Part shown: positions 17,196 through 26,656 of the stretch, one piece after another | How the letters are laid out: the number at the start of each line of letters is the position of its first letter | Numbering within the stretch: the stretch's first letter is position 1 | Source: Niastella sp. | GTDB taxonomy: Bacteria; Bacteroidota; Bacteroidia; Chitinophagales; Chitinophagaceae | Direction of reading: 5' to 3' | Assembly (NCBI GenBank): GCA_021154515.1 | Contig: JAJKIL010000142.1 | Span: forward strand, 1 to 35,121 | DNA: 35,121 nt | The notes under the pieces: generated by a model | The model's input: the letters and a program-made list of their open reading frames with translations, nothing else | What the model was told of the DNA's origin: nothing | The model's database searches: none | Translations under genes and position numbers: made by a program

Positions 17196-19169
17196 TCAGT
17201 GTTGCGTAAGTGGTGGTGTATATTTCTTTCCCTCGGTAATTGATTTCCAGTTGTCGGTACGGAAAGGCGCTGCTGGCAAACGGGCTGTATTAAACAGATT
17301 GGCCTTGCTGTCATCATCGGCCCAGGCATATCGCACTGCTACGGGTGTAGTTACTTCCGGTGCAGTTACATTAACTGTCGCACCTGCAATGGTTGCTTTG
17401 GCCGGATAAAAATGCTGATTGGCGCCGGCTACTTCAAATCCGATCACTTCATTGTTGGAAGCCGTTAATCCCTTTTCGGTGTTTGTAAATTGTATGGTAA
17501 CATGGTTGCCTTTTATCTGCATGCTTTTGTATACCGGTCCTGAAGCAACCGTTTTCATTCCATAGGTATGTTGTAATGCCAGTAAGGCCAGGCGTTTGCC
17601 TACATCCTGTTTATTATGGGGATGAATATCGCCGGGGTCACCTAGATCGATCGTAACAGCCATGCCTGTATTCGGCAATGCAGTGGCCATGGCTTGCGCC
17701 TCGCGCAACTCCGCCCAACTGCTGCCCTTGTTGCTATTGCCATTGGCATTATTATAACTGGTGAGCTGCACAAAATAAAAAGGCATGGCAGGTTGTTTCC
17801 AGCGTATGCGCCAGTCGTTAATAAGCAGCGGCATAGCCTTGCGGTATTCGTAGGCGCGACTGGCGTTATTTTCGCCCTGGTACCAGATGGCGCCTTTAAC
17901 GGCCAGTTTTACAATAGGACTGATCATGCCATTGTATAACACGCTGGGGTAATCATTGGGGCCAATACCGGTGCTTGTTTGCATAGATTCAATGCGGAAC
18001 TTCCACTGACCGGCTAACGTTATTTTCTTTCCATCGATCGTCAGCACACAATCTTCTGTTTCTCCATATATCCCGCCGCCGCCACCGGTGTCATCCACAC
18101 GTACGGCGATCACGTTCTTTCCTTTCTTTAATAGAGAACCGGCGACGTTGTACACCCGCTTTACATTATAGCCCTGTATCGCACCTACTTGTACGCCGTT
18201 TACGTATGTAACGTCATTATCGTCGATCATGGCCAACTGCAACACGGCTGGTTTCCCTGCATCGGCTTCATCGATATTTATTTCTTTTCTATACCAGATA
18301 ACGCCATCGAACCTGGGCCCCGGCAACTGGCTCTCCCATAATTCCGGCACATTCATATTGCGCCATTGACTATCATCCAGCTCAACCGATTGCCATTGTT
18401 TGATGGTTGCGGTATCTATATTATTCAACTGCATCGACGCCAGGTAGGCCTGCATTTGCCGGTCCTTCATGGCGGTCATATCGGCCGTACTTTTTTCGGG
18501 GGTTATTGCCGTCAGCCATTTATAATAAGGTTCGCTTTCGAAACCTTTGCGGCTGATCCAGCTTTCTATATCGGTGCCGCCCCAGGTAGAGTTAATCAAC
18601 CCAATGGGAACATGCAGTTGTTGATGCAGCGCTCTTCCAAAAAAGTAACCTACTGCCGAAAAAGGTGGAATGCTTTGCGGATTACAGGTCTGCCAGGCAC
18701 CGCTTTTCACCTCATCGGCAGGTTTACCCTGTATGTTTTTTTCTACGGTAAATAACCGGATAGATGGATAATTAGCTGCTGCAATTTCCTGGTCGGCATT
18801 CACTACCTGCGACCAACCCTTCACCGGCATTTCCATATTCGACTGACCGGAACATACCCAAAGATCGCCCATGAGGATGCCATGCAGCGTGATGGTTATT
18901 TTTCCTTTTACCTGTAAGTCATAGGGACCACCCACCTGTTCTGGCGCCAGTACAGTTTCCCAGTTTCCATTGGCATCGGCCTTTACTGATCTTTGTTGCT
19001 GATGAAATTGCACCGTTATGGCTTCAGCCGGAGCGGCCCATCCCCATACTCTTAGTGGCGCATTCCGTTGCAGCACCATGCTATCGCCGAATATTTTTGG
19101 CAGCCGTACTTGTGCTTTTGTGCTGGCTACTAGCGTGAGCAGTAAAAAAAATGCCATCGTTTTTTTCAT
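17196..19169 (-). CDS. Sialate O-acetylesterase (SASA family)
   Basis: Signal peptide; RLPKIFGDSMVLQRNAPLRVWGWA...GDLWVCSGQSNMEMPV...VPIGLINSTWGGTDIESWIS...AIWYQGENNA. Confidence 0.95.
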   Translation of the reverse strand: MKKTMAFFLLLTLVASTKAQVRLPKIFGDSMVLQRNAPLRVWGWAAPAEAITVQFHQQQRSVKADANGNWETVLAPEQVGGPYDLQVKGKITITLHGILMGDLWVCSGQSNMEMPVKGWSQVVNADQEIAAANYPSIRLFTVEKNIQGKPADEVKSGAWQTCNPQSIPPFSAVGYFFGRALHQQLHVPIGLINSTWGGTDIESWISRKGFESEPYYKWLTAITPEKSTADMTAMKDRQMQAYLASMQLNNIDTATIKQWQSVELDDSQWRNMNVPELWESQLPGPRFDGVIWYRKEINIDEADAGKPAVLQLAMIDDNDVTYVNGVQVGAIQGYNVKRVYNVAGSLLKKGKNVIAVRVDDTGGGGGIYGETEDCVLTIDGKKITLAGQWKFRIESMQTSTGIGPNDYPSVLYNGMISPIVKLAVKGAIWYQGENNASRAYEYRKAMPLLINDWRIRWKQPAMPFYFVQLTSYNNANGNSNKGSSWAELREAQAMATALPNTGMAVTIDLGDPGDIHPHNKQDVGKRLALLALQHTYGMKTVASGPVYKSMQIKGNHVTIQFTNTEKGLTASNNEVIGFEVAGANQHFYPAKATIAGATVNVTAPEVTTPVAVRYAWADDDSKANLFNTARLPAAPFRTDNWKSITEGKKYTPPLTQH

Positions 19170-19185
19170 GATATTTTCATTTATT

Positions 19186-19213
19186 GGCAGACGGCAGAAG
19201 GCAGACGGCAGAA
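19186..19213. repeat. Exact tandem duplication of a 14-mer (GGCAGACGGCAGAA x2)
   Basis: Read directly. Confidence 0.9.
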
Positions 19214-19263
19214 AATTGATAGGCAGTGGTCAGTGGTGAAAACTCCATTAACTCCATCAACCC

Positions 19264-19327
19264 GTTAACTTGTCAACTTGTTAACTCGTCAACTGATCAA
19301 CTAGTTAACTGATCAACTGGTCAACCC
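19264..19327. repeat. Eight-unit tandem array of a degenerate 8-mer (RTYAACTN)
   Basis: GTTAACTT GTCAACTT GTTAACTC GTCAACTG ATCAACTA GTTAACTG ATCAACTG GTCAACCC. Confidence 0.92.
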
Positions 19328-19449
19328 CCTACCTCCACTTCCTTAACCACACCATCTATCATCACCTTCGCTCGTTGTTTCGCAGGCGAATATAATTTAT
19401 AACTACCAACCTTCCCCTCTTTCCAGCTAAAATCTTCTGTTCGTCGCAT
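19321..19449 (-). CDS. Possible 42-aa small ORF or C-terminal gene remnant
   Basis: MRRTEDFSWKEGKVGSYKLYSPAKQRAKVMIDGVVKEVEVGG*; protein-like composition but short, and its stop codon lies in the octamer array. Confidence 0.3.
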   Translation of the reverse strand: MRRTEDFSWKEGKVGSYKLYSPAKQRAKVMIDGVVKEVEVGG

Positions 19450-19487
19450 ATAGTTTTACTGTATGTTAAAAGGAATTAAATGAAAAA

Positions 19488-19505
19488 GCCCCGATTGATC
19501 GGGGC
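19488..19505 (-). terminator. Rho-independent terminator of the efflux operon
   Basis: GCCCCGAT-TG-ATCGGGGC; minus strand continues into TTTTTCATTT. Confidence 0.8.
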
Positions 19506-19529
19506 CATTTTCTATCCATGCTCTGACTT

Positions 19530-19952
19530 TTATTGTTGATCCCATTTACCGGTGAGTGTCACCTTCATATCGCTATTCGCCACTTCCATTTCCAGGGGGA
19601 AAATAATTTTATAATCGTCCATATTTACTTTACACGTACCTATGAGCCCGGTTGAATCGCCCCAGAGTTGTACATAACAGGGCTGGCGGTATAATTTCAA
19701 TTTGAATGACGGATCTACCATCATGGTGGCTGGCAACGGCAGGTTGGCCGGATAGCCTGATGTTATGCCGATCACTTTTTGCGAATCAGCTCCATCGAGA
19801 AATTTTACCCGCAACAACTCCTGCTGATACTGCAACGGTCGGTGCGCCAACAGGGTCACTGATCTTAATTTAAAGTCCTGCCCTTTTTTGTTGCAACTGG
19901 TCAATACCATCACCAGCGCTATTGTCGCTATTATATATTTCATGCTTTTCAT
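19530..19952 (-). CDS. Hypothetical lipoprotein, last gene of the efflux operon
   Basis: 140 aa, lipobox in MKSMKYIIATIALVMVLTSCNKKGQDF; 6-nt gap from the MFS gene. Confidence 0.75.
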   Translation of the reverse strand: MKSMKYIIATIALVMVLTSCNKKGQDFKLRSVTLLAHRPLQYQQELLRVKFLDGADSQKVIGITSGYPANLPLPATMMVDPSFKLKLYRQPCYVQLWGDSTGLIGTCKVNMDDYKIIFPLEMEVANSDMKVTLTGKWDQQ

Positions 19953-19958
19953 TTTACT

Positions 19959-21548
19959 TTATGCCGGTGACAATCTGCGCGACCGCAAATAAACCACCGT
20001 TTTATTGAGTGAAGGGAAGATGGCTATCAGCAACAGCACCGCTACCAGCATCAGCGCCATCCATTCATAATAATCCATGGCGAAGCGTATTTGTCCCTGT
20101 TTGTTCACAGCATCAACCAGTAATTTACTACCACCTTTCACTGCTTGTTGGTGCGCCATGCCATAGTGTAATAACTTACCGGTACGGGCAGTCAATCCGT
20201 GTAAAGCGGCAGGATCTACTTTGGTAAGATGGTCCTGGAATGCGTTATAGTGCCGGCTCTTGCTGTACAACTCACAATAATTGATCAATGCGGCGCTTAC
20301 ACAAAAACCCAGGTAACCAGTTGCCAGACAAATAGAAGAAGCCGAAGGACCCATGCCAACCGGCACTGATGATACGGCATATACAATGGTAGGCGCCATG
20401 ATCATGCCTACGCCCAGCCCTTGCATAAACAACGGCAGGTAAAAATTATTTTCATTGGCTTCGCTGTTGAAAAGAAACCACATGGTGACATGGAAAGCCA
20501 GCAACAACAGGAAACCAGGGATCCACATAAAGCGAATGTTCTTTTTCTGCAGGATCATAGCGCAGGAAATAATAACCCCGATTATCAGCCCGATCAGGTT
20601 CATGGTATTCACATAACTCACATGTATCGGATCTAACCGCAAAATGGCGCCGAAAAAATTATTGATGATATTGATCGCAAAGCGGCAGATGAAAAGTATA
20701 AACAGCAGGAAGATACTCATCCTGAAATTCTGAAACGAGAAAGTACCGGGATGCACATAGGGGCGTTTCATACTTTTTACCCGCAACACATACAACAGGG
20801 TGGCGCCCGGCATTGCTATTACACTACAACGAATACGCGGATCTTCCAGCCAGTAGTATTCCTGTCCGTAAATGCACACATAGGCAAGCAATACCAGCAT
20901 CAGTCCCCAGTAAACAAAGCTCTGCCAGTCGAGCTTATAAAGCGGGAACCGAACATTCAACCGCACATTGTTCATGCTGATCAGGATCGCACACAAACAA
21001 GGGAGGTAGGAGAATAATGCTACTTTATATACAATGTTGAAATTAAAAGCATCGATCAGATCGGCAGTAACCAGGTTATTGAATGGCAGGATGCAGATCA
21101 GCATGCCAAAGAAAACCGAAAAACTGATCTCGCGGGCCCGCTCCGTATGCAGCCGGGTAAACATCAGCGATAACGACAGGTTCACGGTACTGCTAAACAA
21201 CATGCCCTGAAAAAAGCGCAGGGGAAACAGGAGATACAATTCATCTGTATGATAACAGATCACCGTGGCAGCTATTTCCAGGATGGTAAATACGACAAAA
21301 TACTCCTTTGCCGCCAAAAAGGTAAAGAACCGGCGTTCGAGGCTATAAAACGCTACATAACCCGCATAGAACAGTCCTACGGCAAATTGTATATCCGCAG
21401 GTTCGCTGCCATAAAACCCCGCTGCTGCATTGATATTGGCAAAGGGCAGAAAAAACAAAACCATCGTGGGGAGAATCAGTGAGAACAGGATGATCTTTAT
21501 CGCCCAGCCCGGCACCCATTGCTTAAAAATGGGAATACCACTAACCAT
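19959..21548 (-). CDS. MFS transporter (EmrB/DHA2-like, efflux)
   Basis: 529 aa, ~14 hydrophobic segments; overlaps the HlyD gene by 8 bp. Confidence 0.85.
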   Translation of the reverse strand: MVSGIPIFKQWVPGWAIKIILFSLILPTMVLFFLPFANINAAAGFYGSEPADIQFAVGLFYAGYVAFYSLERRFFTFLAAKEYFVVFTILEIAATVICYHTDELYLLFPLRFFQGMLFSSTVNLSLSLMFTRLHTERAREISFSVFFGMLICILPFNNLVTADLIDAFNFNIVYKVALFSYLPCLCAILISMNNVRLNVRFPLYKLDWQSFVYWGLMLVLLAYVCIYGQEYYWLEDPRIRCSVIAMPGATLLYVLRVKSMKRPYVHPGTFSFQNFRMSIFLLFILFICRFAINIINNFFGAILRLDPIHVSYVNTMNLIGLIIGVIISCAMILQKKNIRFMWIPGFLLLLAFHVTMWFLFNSEANENNFYLPLFMQGLGVGMIMAPTIVYAVSSVPVGMGPSASSICLATGYLGFCVSAALINYCELYSKSRHYNAFQDHLTKVDPAALHGLTARTGKLLHYGMAHQQAVKGGSKLLVDAVNKQGQIRFAMDYYEWMALMLVAVLLLIAIFPSLNKTVVYLRSRRLSPA

Positions 21549-22605
21549 GGTGTTGTTTTTTGGGCGAATACACGTTTACATTCATACCTACTTTCAATAC
21601 ATCTATCTCTTTGCGATCGCCATCAACGCGAATCCGCACCGGTACCCGTTGTACAATTTTTACATAGTTGCCTGTTGAGTTATCGGGTGGCAACAAAGAA
21701 AAGCTGGAGCCGGTGGCAGGCGATAAGGAAATAATGGTGCCTTTAAATTCTTTATTGGGAAACGCATCGGCCAGGATCTTTACCGTATCACCAATGTGCA
21801 TTTGTTCTATCTGGGTTTCTTTAAAGTTCGCTACCACCCATTTGTCTGTTTCGTTGTTTACTATAAAAGCCAGCACCTCTCCTGCATCTATCATCTGCCC
21901 TACTTCCACGGTGCGGCGGCCCATTCTTCCATCATAGGAAGCGGTGATCACAGTATAGTCTACATCGAGTTTATTGCGCGCCAGTAATGCTTTAAGGCGG
22001 GTAATTTCAGCCATTACCACCGATTTTTCTGCGCGGATAGCTGAGATCTTCGACACCGCAGCGTTAAAAGATTCCTGCGAGGTTTGGTAATCGCTGGTGC
22101 TTATATCGAGTGCGGCCTGCATATCTTCCAGCTTTTGTTTGGTGGCCGATTCCTCTTTGTACAAGGCGGTATACCGTTCGTAATCGAGTTTTTGTTTCAA
22201 CACTTTTGCTTCGTTGGCCTTTATCTGCGCTTTTACTGCATCGGCATTCCGTTCCAAAGTATAGATATTACTTTCCAGCACTTGCAACTGGGCTTCCGAT
22301 TTTTGAATAGCAGCGGCTGTTTGCGCCACCTGCAATTTATACTCGCGGTTATCTATAATAAGTAAGGTATCTCCTTTTTTAACCGGTTGGTTCTCCTCGA
22401 ATTTTACGGCAACAATAAAACCACCGGCCCTCGAGATAACAGGGTTTACATATTCCTGTACCTGCGCGTCGTTGGTTTGTTCAAATTTATAATAGCCATA
22501 CAAAGTAACGCCTCCCCAGATAGCCAATCCCAGAATGGTGAGCACAGCTATCCAGCCTGTAATTTTTGTAATGATGCGGTCGGTGACCGTATACTTCTTT
22601 TTCAT
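21541..22605 (-). CDS. HlyD/EmrA-family membrane fusion protein
   Basis: Single N-terminal TM, NPVISRAGGFIVAVKFEENQPVKKGDTLLIIDNREYKLQVAQTAAAIQKSEAQL..., long coiled coil, DYTVITASYDGRMGRRTVEVGQMIDAGEVLAFIV. Confidence 0.93.
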   Translation of the reverse strand: MKKKYTVTDRIITKITGWIAVLTILGLAIWGGVTLYGYYKFEQTNDAQVQEYVNPVISRAGGFIVAVKFEENQPVKKGDTLLIIDNREYKLQVAQTAAAIQKSEAQLQVLESNIYTLERNADAVKAQIKANEAKVLKQKLDYERYTALYKEESATKQKLEDMQAALDISTSDYQTSQESFNAAVSKISAIRAEKSVVMAEITRLKALLARNKLDVDYTVITASYDGRMGRRTVEVGQMIDAGEVLAFIVNNETDKWVVANFKETQIEQMHIGDTVKILADAFPNKEFKGTIISLSPATGSSFSLLPPDNSTGNYVKIVQRVPVRIRVDGDRKEIDVLKVGMNVNVYSPKKQHHG

Positions 22606-22607
22606 CT

Positions 22608-23930
22608 TTAAAGAACTCCGATTGTATTTTGTAGTAAGTAGAATTTATCCTGCGCCATAATGCGTGCGGCGGCCAGTTCAAAACGGGTGCGCAATAATTG
22701 AACATCGGCATCGAGCAGGTCGGTGATCAGCACCGTTTGTTTAAAGTAATTATTCTTAATGATGCGGGCATTTTCTTCGGCCTGGGCGACGTTGTCTGTT
22801 GCTACCTGTATTTGCACCAGCGATTCTTTGTAACGCAAATAAGCTTCCCATACCTGCTGGCGCACTTTATCTTCCGTATCCTGATGCATCACTTCTTCTT
22901 TCTCCAATTCCAGCTTTGCCGCTCTTACTTTGTGTGTATTATGATAAAGAGCCGATACAGGCATGGAAACTTTAATACCCGTTACGCCTAATGAGTACCA
23001 GGCGGGGTTGTAGGGGAATAAAAAGATCTGTGGATTGGCATAATAAAACTCGCCATACATCCCTACTTTGGGCATTACATTAGATTTCACCCTTTTCAGG
23101 TTTGTTTTACTAAGCTCCGTTTGTTCTTCTGAAATATGATAGCTAAAAGAATGTTCAAGCGCTGTCGCCAGGTATTTGTTGTAATCATCCTGCGCTACGG
23201 CGCCCGGCTCAAAAACCGTTGGTTGAATGACCAGGTTATCCGGTTCGCCTATAATGATATTCAGCTTTTGCGTACCAATAAGAATATCATTTTCTATAGT
23301 GACCAACGTCATTTTACGTTTCGAGAGGTCCAGCTCAACACGCAGCACATCGCTTTTGAGCACGGTGCCATTTTTCTGCAGGGCTTTTATCTCTTTTAAT
23401 TGCTTTTCCTGGTCGGCAATATCGCTGGTGATGAGGTCGCGAAAAATGAGGGATCGCTGCAGATCGAGGTACAGCGTGCTCGTTTTATACCGGATGTTTG
23501 ATTTGGTTTCTTCATTTCTGATCTGTGCAATCCGTTGTAACAGCTTGTTTTCTTCCAGTTGAAGATTTAATTTATTGCCATTATAAATGTTCAGATAGAA
23601 ATCTGTACCAAACCGGTATAAGGTATGTATAACCTCGTGTTGTTGGGTGACGGGCGCAAAAATGCCTTTCCCGTAAATGGCCAGGTTGGAGGCTTTTTCA
23701 GCACTACCGGTTACGCCTACTTCCGGAAGCCGTTCAAGGCGGGTATCTTTTACTTCTTCCTCCGCCATGTTCAGCGATTTTTTAGTGATCTCAATCTGGC
23801 GGCTATGCGCCTCTGCTTTTTGCCAGGCTTCCTCCAAACTCATGTGAAGGGTATCTGTTGGTTGTTGTGCTACGGCTGCGTACCGGGCCAAAAGCACGCT
23901 TGCGATTATCAGACGCTTATAGTAATACAT
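22608..23930 (-). CDS. TolC-family outer membrane efflux protein
   Basis: Signal peptide; LHMSLEEAWQKAEAHSRQIEITKKSLNMAEEEVKDTRLERLPEVGVTGSAE...; duplicated helical organisation. Confidence 0.9.
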   Translation of the reverse strand: MYYYKRLIIASVLLARYAAVAQQPTDTLHMSLEEAWQKAEAHSRQIEITKKSLNMAEEEVKDTRLERLPEVGVTGSAEKASNLAIYGKGIFAPVTQQHEVIHTLYRFGTDFYLNIYNGNKLNLQLEENKLLQRIAQIRNEETKSNIRYKTSTLYLDLQRSLIFRDLITSDIADQEKQLKEIKALQKNGTVLKSDVLRVELDLSKRKMTLVTIENDILIGTQKLNIIIGEPDNLVIQPTVFEPGAVAQDDYNKYLATALEHSFSYHISEEQTELSKTNLKRVKSNVMPKVGMYGEFYYANPQIFLFPYNPAWYSLGVTGIKVSMPVSALYHNTHKVRAAKLELEKEEVMHQDTEDKVRQQVWEAYLRYKESLVQIQVATDNVAQAEENARIIKNNYFKQTVLITDLLDADVQLLRTRFELAAARIMAQDKFYLLQNTIGVL

Positions 23931-24012
23931 AATTCGGACGCAAAATTATAGGGCGAACCGCATTGTCATTTCACCTAAGTAGCCATTCTTTTCTTTATTC
24001 CGGCCAAAGTAT

Positions 24013-24020
24013 TAATTTTG
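24013..24020 (+). promoter_or_regulatory. Candidate Bacteroidetes -7 element (TAATTTTG) upstream of the AraC gene
   Basis: Matches TAnnTTTG, 27 nt before the ATG at 24048. Confidence 0.4.
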
Positions 24021-24047
24021 CATTTTTACCGGAAATTGTAATACTGT

Positions 24048-24833
24048 ATGGGTCTTATTGCGGCATTGCCTGATATTGACAAACAAAGAGATGCTGTGTT
24101 CGTGATGCATGAAAAATCGGAGAAACTCATTCCCATGCACAAACACACAAAAGGTCAATTGAGTTATGTAGAGGGTGGACTGGCTTATATTACCACTGAA
24201 ACCCAAACCTATGTAGTGCCCGCCCGGCATTATTTCTGGATCCCTAAAGGAATGATCCATGAACTGGAAGTAGGCTCATCTGCTACCGTACTGCGGTCAC
24301 TATATTTTTATGCTACAGACGATCACGCCAATGAATTCTATACAAAACTGGGTATTTATCCGGCCAGTGAGCTATTGATCCAAATGATCAATTATACAGA
24401 GCGGTGGGATGGCCGTCATGTTAATCATAAAGAGGAAAATTTCGAATTCCTGATCGCTTTAAAAAAAATGCTACCCACACTTAATAAAGTATCACTCCCT
24501 ATTATGCTGCCCAAAACCAATCATGAGGGCATGCAACGGATCATTCAATATTTGGAAAAAAATGTGGGGAACAGATTGGTACTGGCAGATGTAAGCAAAC
24601 ACTTCGCGATGAGTGAACGTTCGTTGTCGCGGTTGTTTCAATCAACCTTGCAAATGAGTTTTTTGCAGTACGTAAAAACATTAAGGATGATCACGGCCAT
24701 TGAATTGATCCTGCAAACCAGTAAACCTATTTCTGACATCGCTTATTCAGTGGGCTATTCGGCAGTTGGTCCTTTCAGTGATGCCTTCTATGATTTTACT
24801 TTATCGCGGCCTTCTGATTTCCGGAAGAATTGA
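24048..24833 (+). CDS. AraC-family transcriptional regulator with cupin N-terminus, divergent from the efflux operon
   Basis: IPMHKHTKGQLSYVEGGLAYITTETQTYVVPARHYFWIPKGMIHEL (cupin); LADVSKHFAMSERSLSRLFQSTLQMSFLQYVKTLRMITAIELIL...ISDIAYSVGYSAVGPFSDAFYDFTLSRPSDFRKN (AraC HTH). Confidence 0.93.
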   Translation: MGLIAALPDIDKQRDAVFVMHEKSEKLIPMHKHTKGQLSYVEGGLAYITTETQTYVVPARHYFWIPKGMIHELEVGSSATVLRSLYFYATDDHANEFYTKLGIYPASELLIQMINYTERWDGRHVNHKEENFEFLIALKKMLPTLNKVSLPIMLPKTNHEGMQRIIQYLEKNVGNRLVLADVSKHFAMSERSLSRLFQSTLQMSFLQYVKTLRMITAIELILQTSKPISDIAYSVGYSAVGPFSDAFYDFTLSRPSDFRKN

Positions 24834-24840
24834 AAAAGAG

Positions 24841-25770
24841 TTATTTACCGGTGATGACGATCGCATTGGCCACTTCCCGTTCGCCTGCATGGTCCCATTT
24901 TTTATTATCAGATGGATAGTTCACCACACCCGCATCCGGTTGTCCTTTTATATACATGGTAGAGGAACCACCGCCGTCGAGGTTGATGGCATCGCGGCAG
25001 CCCAGCCATTTCATAAGATGTTGTAATTCGGGAATGCTCATCCCGGCGGCTTCTTTGGCGCGACCGTCTACAACCAGGAGAACAATGGTACCATCGGCCT
25101 TCTCACCCATGGCCGTACGTGGATGCCGGTCGTTACAGAATTTATCATTGGGAATAGGCAGTTCAATCCCATTCATAATCATTAAAGGTCCGGTTGATAG
25201 AACATCATGAGCCTTAATGCTGTTTTCTGACTGCAGGTTCAACGAATCGCCTTTTACAATAAAGAAATCGCTTCCATTGATGGCTATTGAGCCCTGGTTA
25301 TTTCTTTTCCTTACAGGTTCCTTACCAGCCATGTTGGGAGCGATCAGGGAATCATGCTCCCGCAAATACACTTCCGAACGGTTATGGTCCAGCTTCGATG
25401 GTTCCAGTTTTGGTACGCCCTTCAGATCGGGCCGGTAATCAGGATCGGCGCCGCGCATTTTAAAGAAAGACCCATTGATGGCCGCCAGTGCATGTGCCTT
25501 CAGCCCCAGTTGCGAAGTTTTCTCCAGCGAATCAGAATGTATAATATGCAATTGCACGTTCCTGTTACCAGGCGACACTTCAATTATATTTATCTGCTGA
25601 TTGGCGTTGAACAACTCATTATTTTCAATGTGGGTCGATTTCCAGTATACGCCTTTTGCCAGTTTTTTATTTGCCCAGCTGGCTTTCACTACGCGCAGTG
25701 AATCAGCTTGTGCATGTGCTATAACGCCCGTTAATAATAAGCCGGCAATTATGGAAAGTCCTTTGATCAC
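24841..25770 (-). CDS. Phosphodiester glycosidase-family (NAGPA domain) protein
   Basis: AAINGSFFKM..., HPRTAMGEKADGTIVLLVVDGRAKEAAGMSIPELQHLMKWLGCRDAINLDGGGSSTMYIKG is the NAGPA signature. Confidence 0.9.
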   Translation of the reverse strand: MIKGLSIIAGLLLTGVIAHAQADSLRVVKASWANKKLAKGVYWKSTHIENNELFNANQQINIIEVSPGNRNVQLHIIHSDSLEKTSQLGLKAHALAAINGSFFKMRGADPDYRPDLKGVPKLEPSKLDHNRSEVYLREHDSLIAPNMAGKEPVRKRNNQGSIAINGSDFFIVKGDSLNLQSENSIKAHDVLSTGPLMIMNGIELPIPNDKFCNDRHPRTAMGEKADGTIVLLVVDGRAKEAAGMSIPELQHLMKWLGCRDAINLDGGGSSTMYIKGQPDAGVVNYPSDNKKWDHAGEREVANAIVITGK

Positions 25771-25849
25771 AGGAAAATGTTTTAAGTGATCGCAAGATAA
25801 TTCACAAATTAATTGCTATTTAGAATTGCAGGTTTTTGCGTTATTAAAA

Positions 25850-26584
25850 TTACACCAGCACCGTTCCACCATCGATGATAAATGTTTGTCCGGTAGCAAA
25901 CTGTTGCTGCATTAAGAATATAAATGTCTGGGCAATTTCTTCCGCTTCCCCTACCCGTTTTACCAGCAACGAATTACCAACACCGTTATATAGATTATTC
26001 CGGTCAGCCTCACTCATACTGTTCCATAAATTGGTTTTTATTACGCCGGGCATTACCACATTCACACGAATGGGCGCCAGCTCAACGGCCATAGCTCGGC
26101 CAAATGCTTCCATGGCGCCACAAATGCTGGCCCCTAATGACCAACCTGCACCCGGGCGTTGACTGGCAATGCCACTGGTCAAGCCAATAGAGCCGCCTTT
26201 CCGGATCTTATCGGCGCCATACTTGATGGCTGCCAATACACTCCAGAACCGAAGCGTGAAAAACTCTTTGGCGTTGCTGATGTCCATCTCGTTTATATTA
26301 ATCAACCGAAGGTTTTCACCAGCTGTGTATACCAAATGATCGAACTCACCGCTTTGCGCAAAAAACGCTTTGATGTTTTCTTCCTTACGCAAATCGATTG
26401 CATAGCCCTGGCTCCCGGCAGGCAGTTCCTTCAATGCTTTATCAATATTTTGTTGGTTACCTGAAACGATCATTACCGAGGCGCCTGCATTGGCCGCAGC
26501 TTTGGCCGTGGCAAGGCCCAGCCCTGAACTACCACCTAAAATAACCACCTGTTTACCTGCCAGTGTTTGTGTTGCTGTATCCAT
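25850..26584 (-). CDS. SDR-family oxidoreductase
   Basis: VVILGGSSGLGLATAKAAANAGASVMIVSG...VNVVMPGVIKTNLW...FATGQTFIIDGGTVLV. Confidence 0.93.
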   Translation of the reverse strand: MDTATQTLAGKQVVILGGSSGLGLATAKAAANAGASVMIVSGNQQNIDKALKELPAGSQGYAIDLRKEENIKAFFAQSGEFDHLVYTAGENLRLININEMDISNAKEFFTLRFWSVLAAIKYGADKIRKGGSIGLTSGIASQRPGAGWSLGASICGAMEAFGRAMAVELAPIRVNVVMPGVIKTNLWNSMSEADRNNLYNGVGNSLLVKRVGEAEEIAQTFIFLMQQQFATGQTFIIDGGTVLV

Positions 26585-26656
26585 TGTTTACTGTTTTATG
26601 GATACAAAGTTCCCAACACCGGCGGGCGCAGGATTTACCAAATGGTAAAAAAAATG

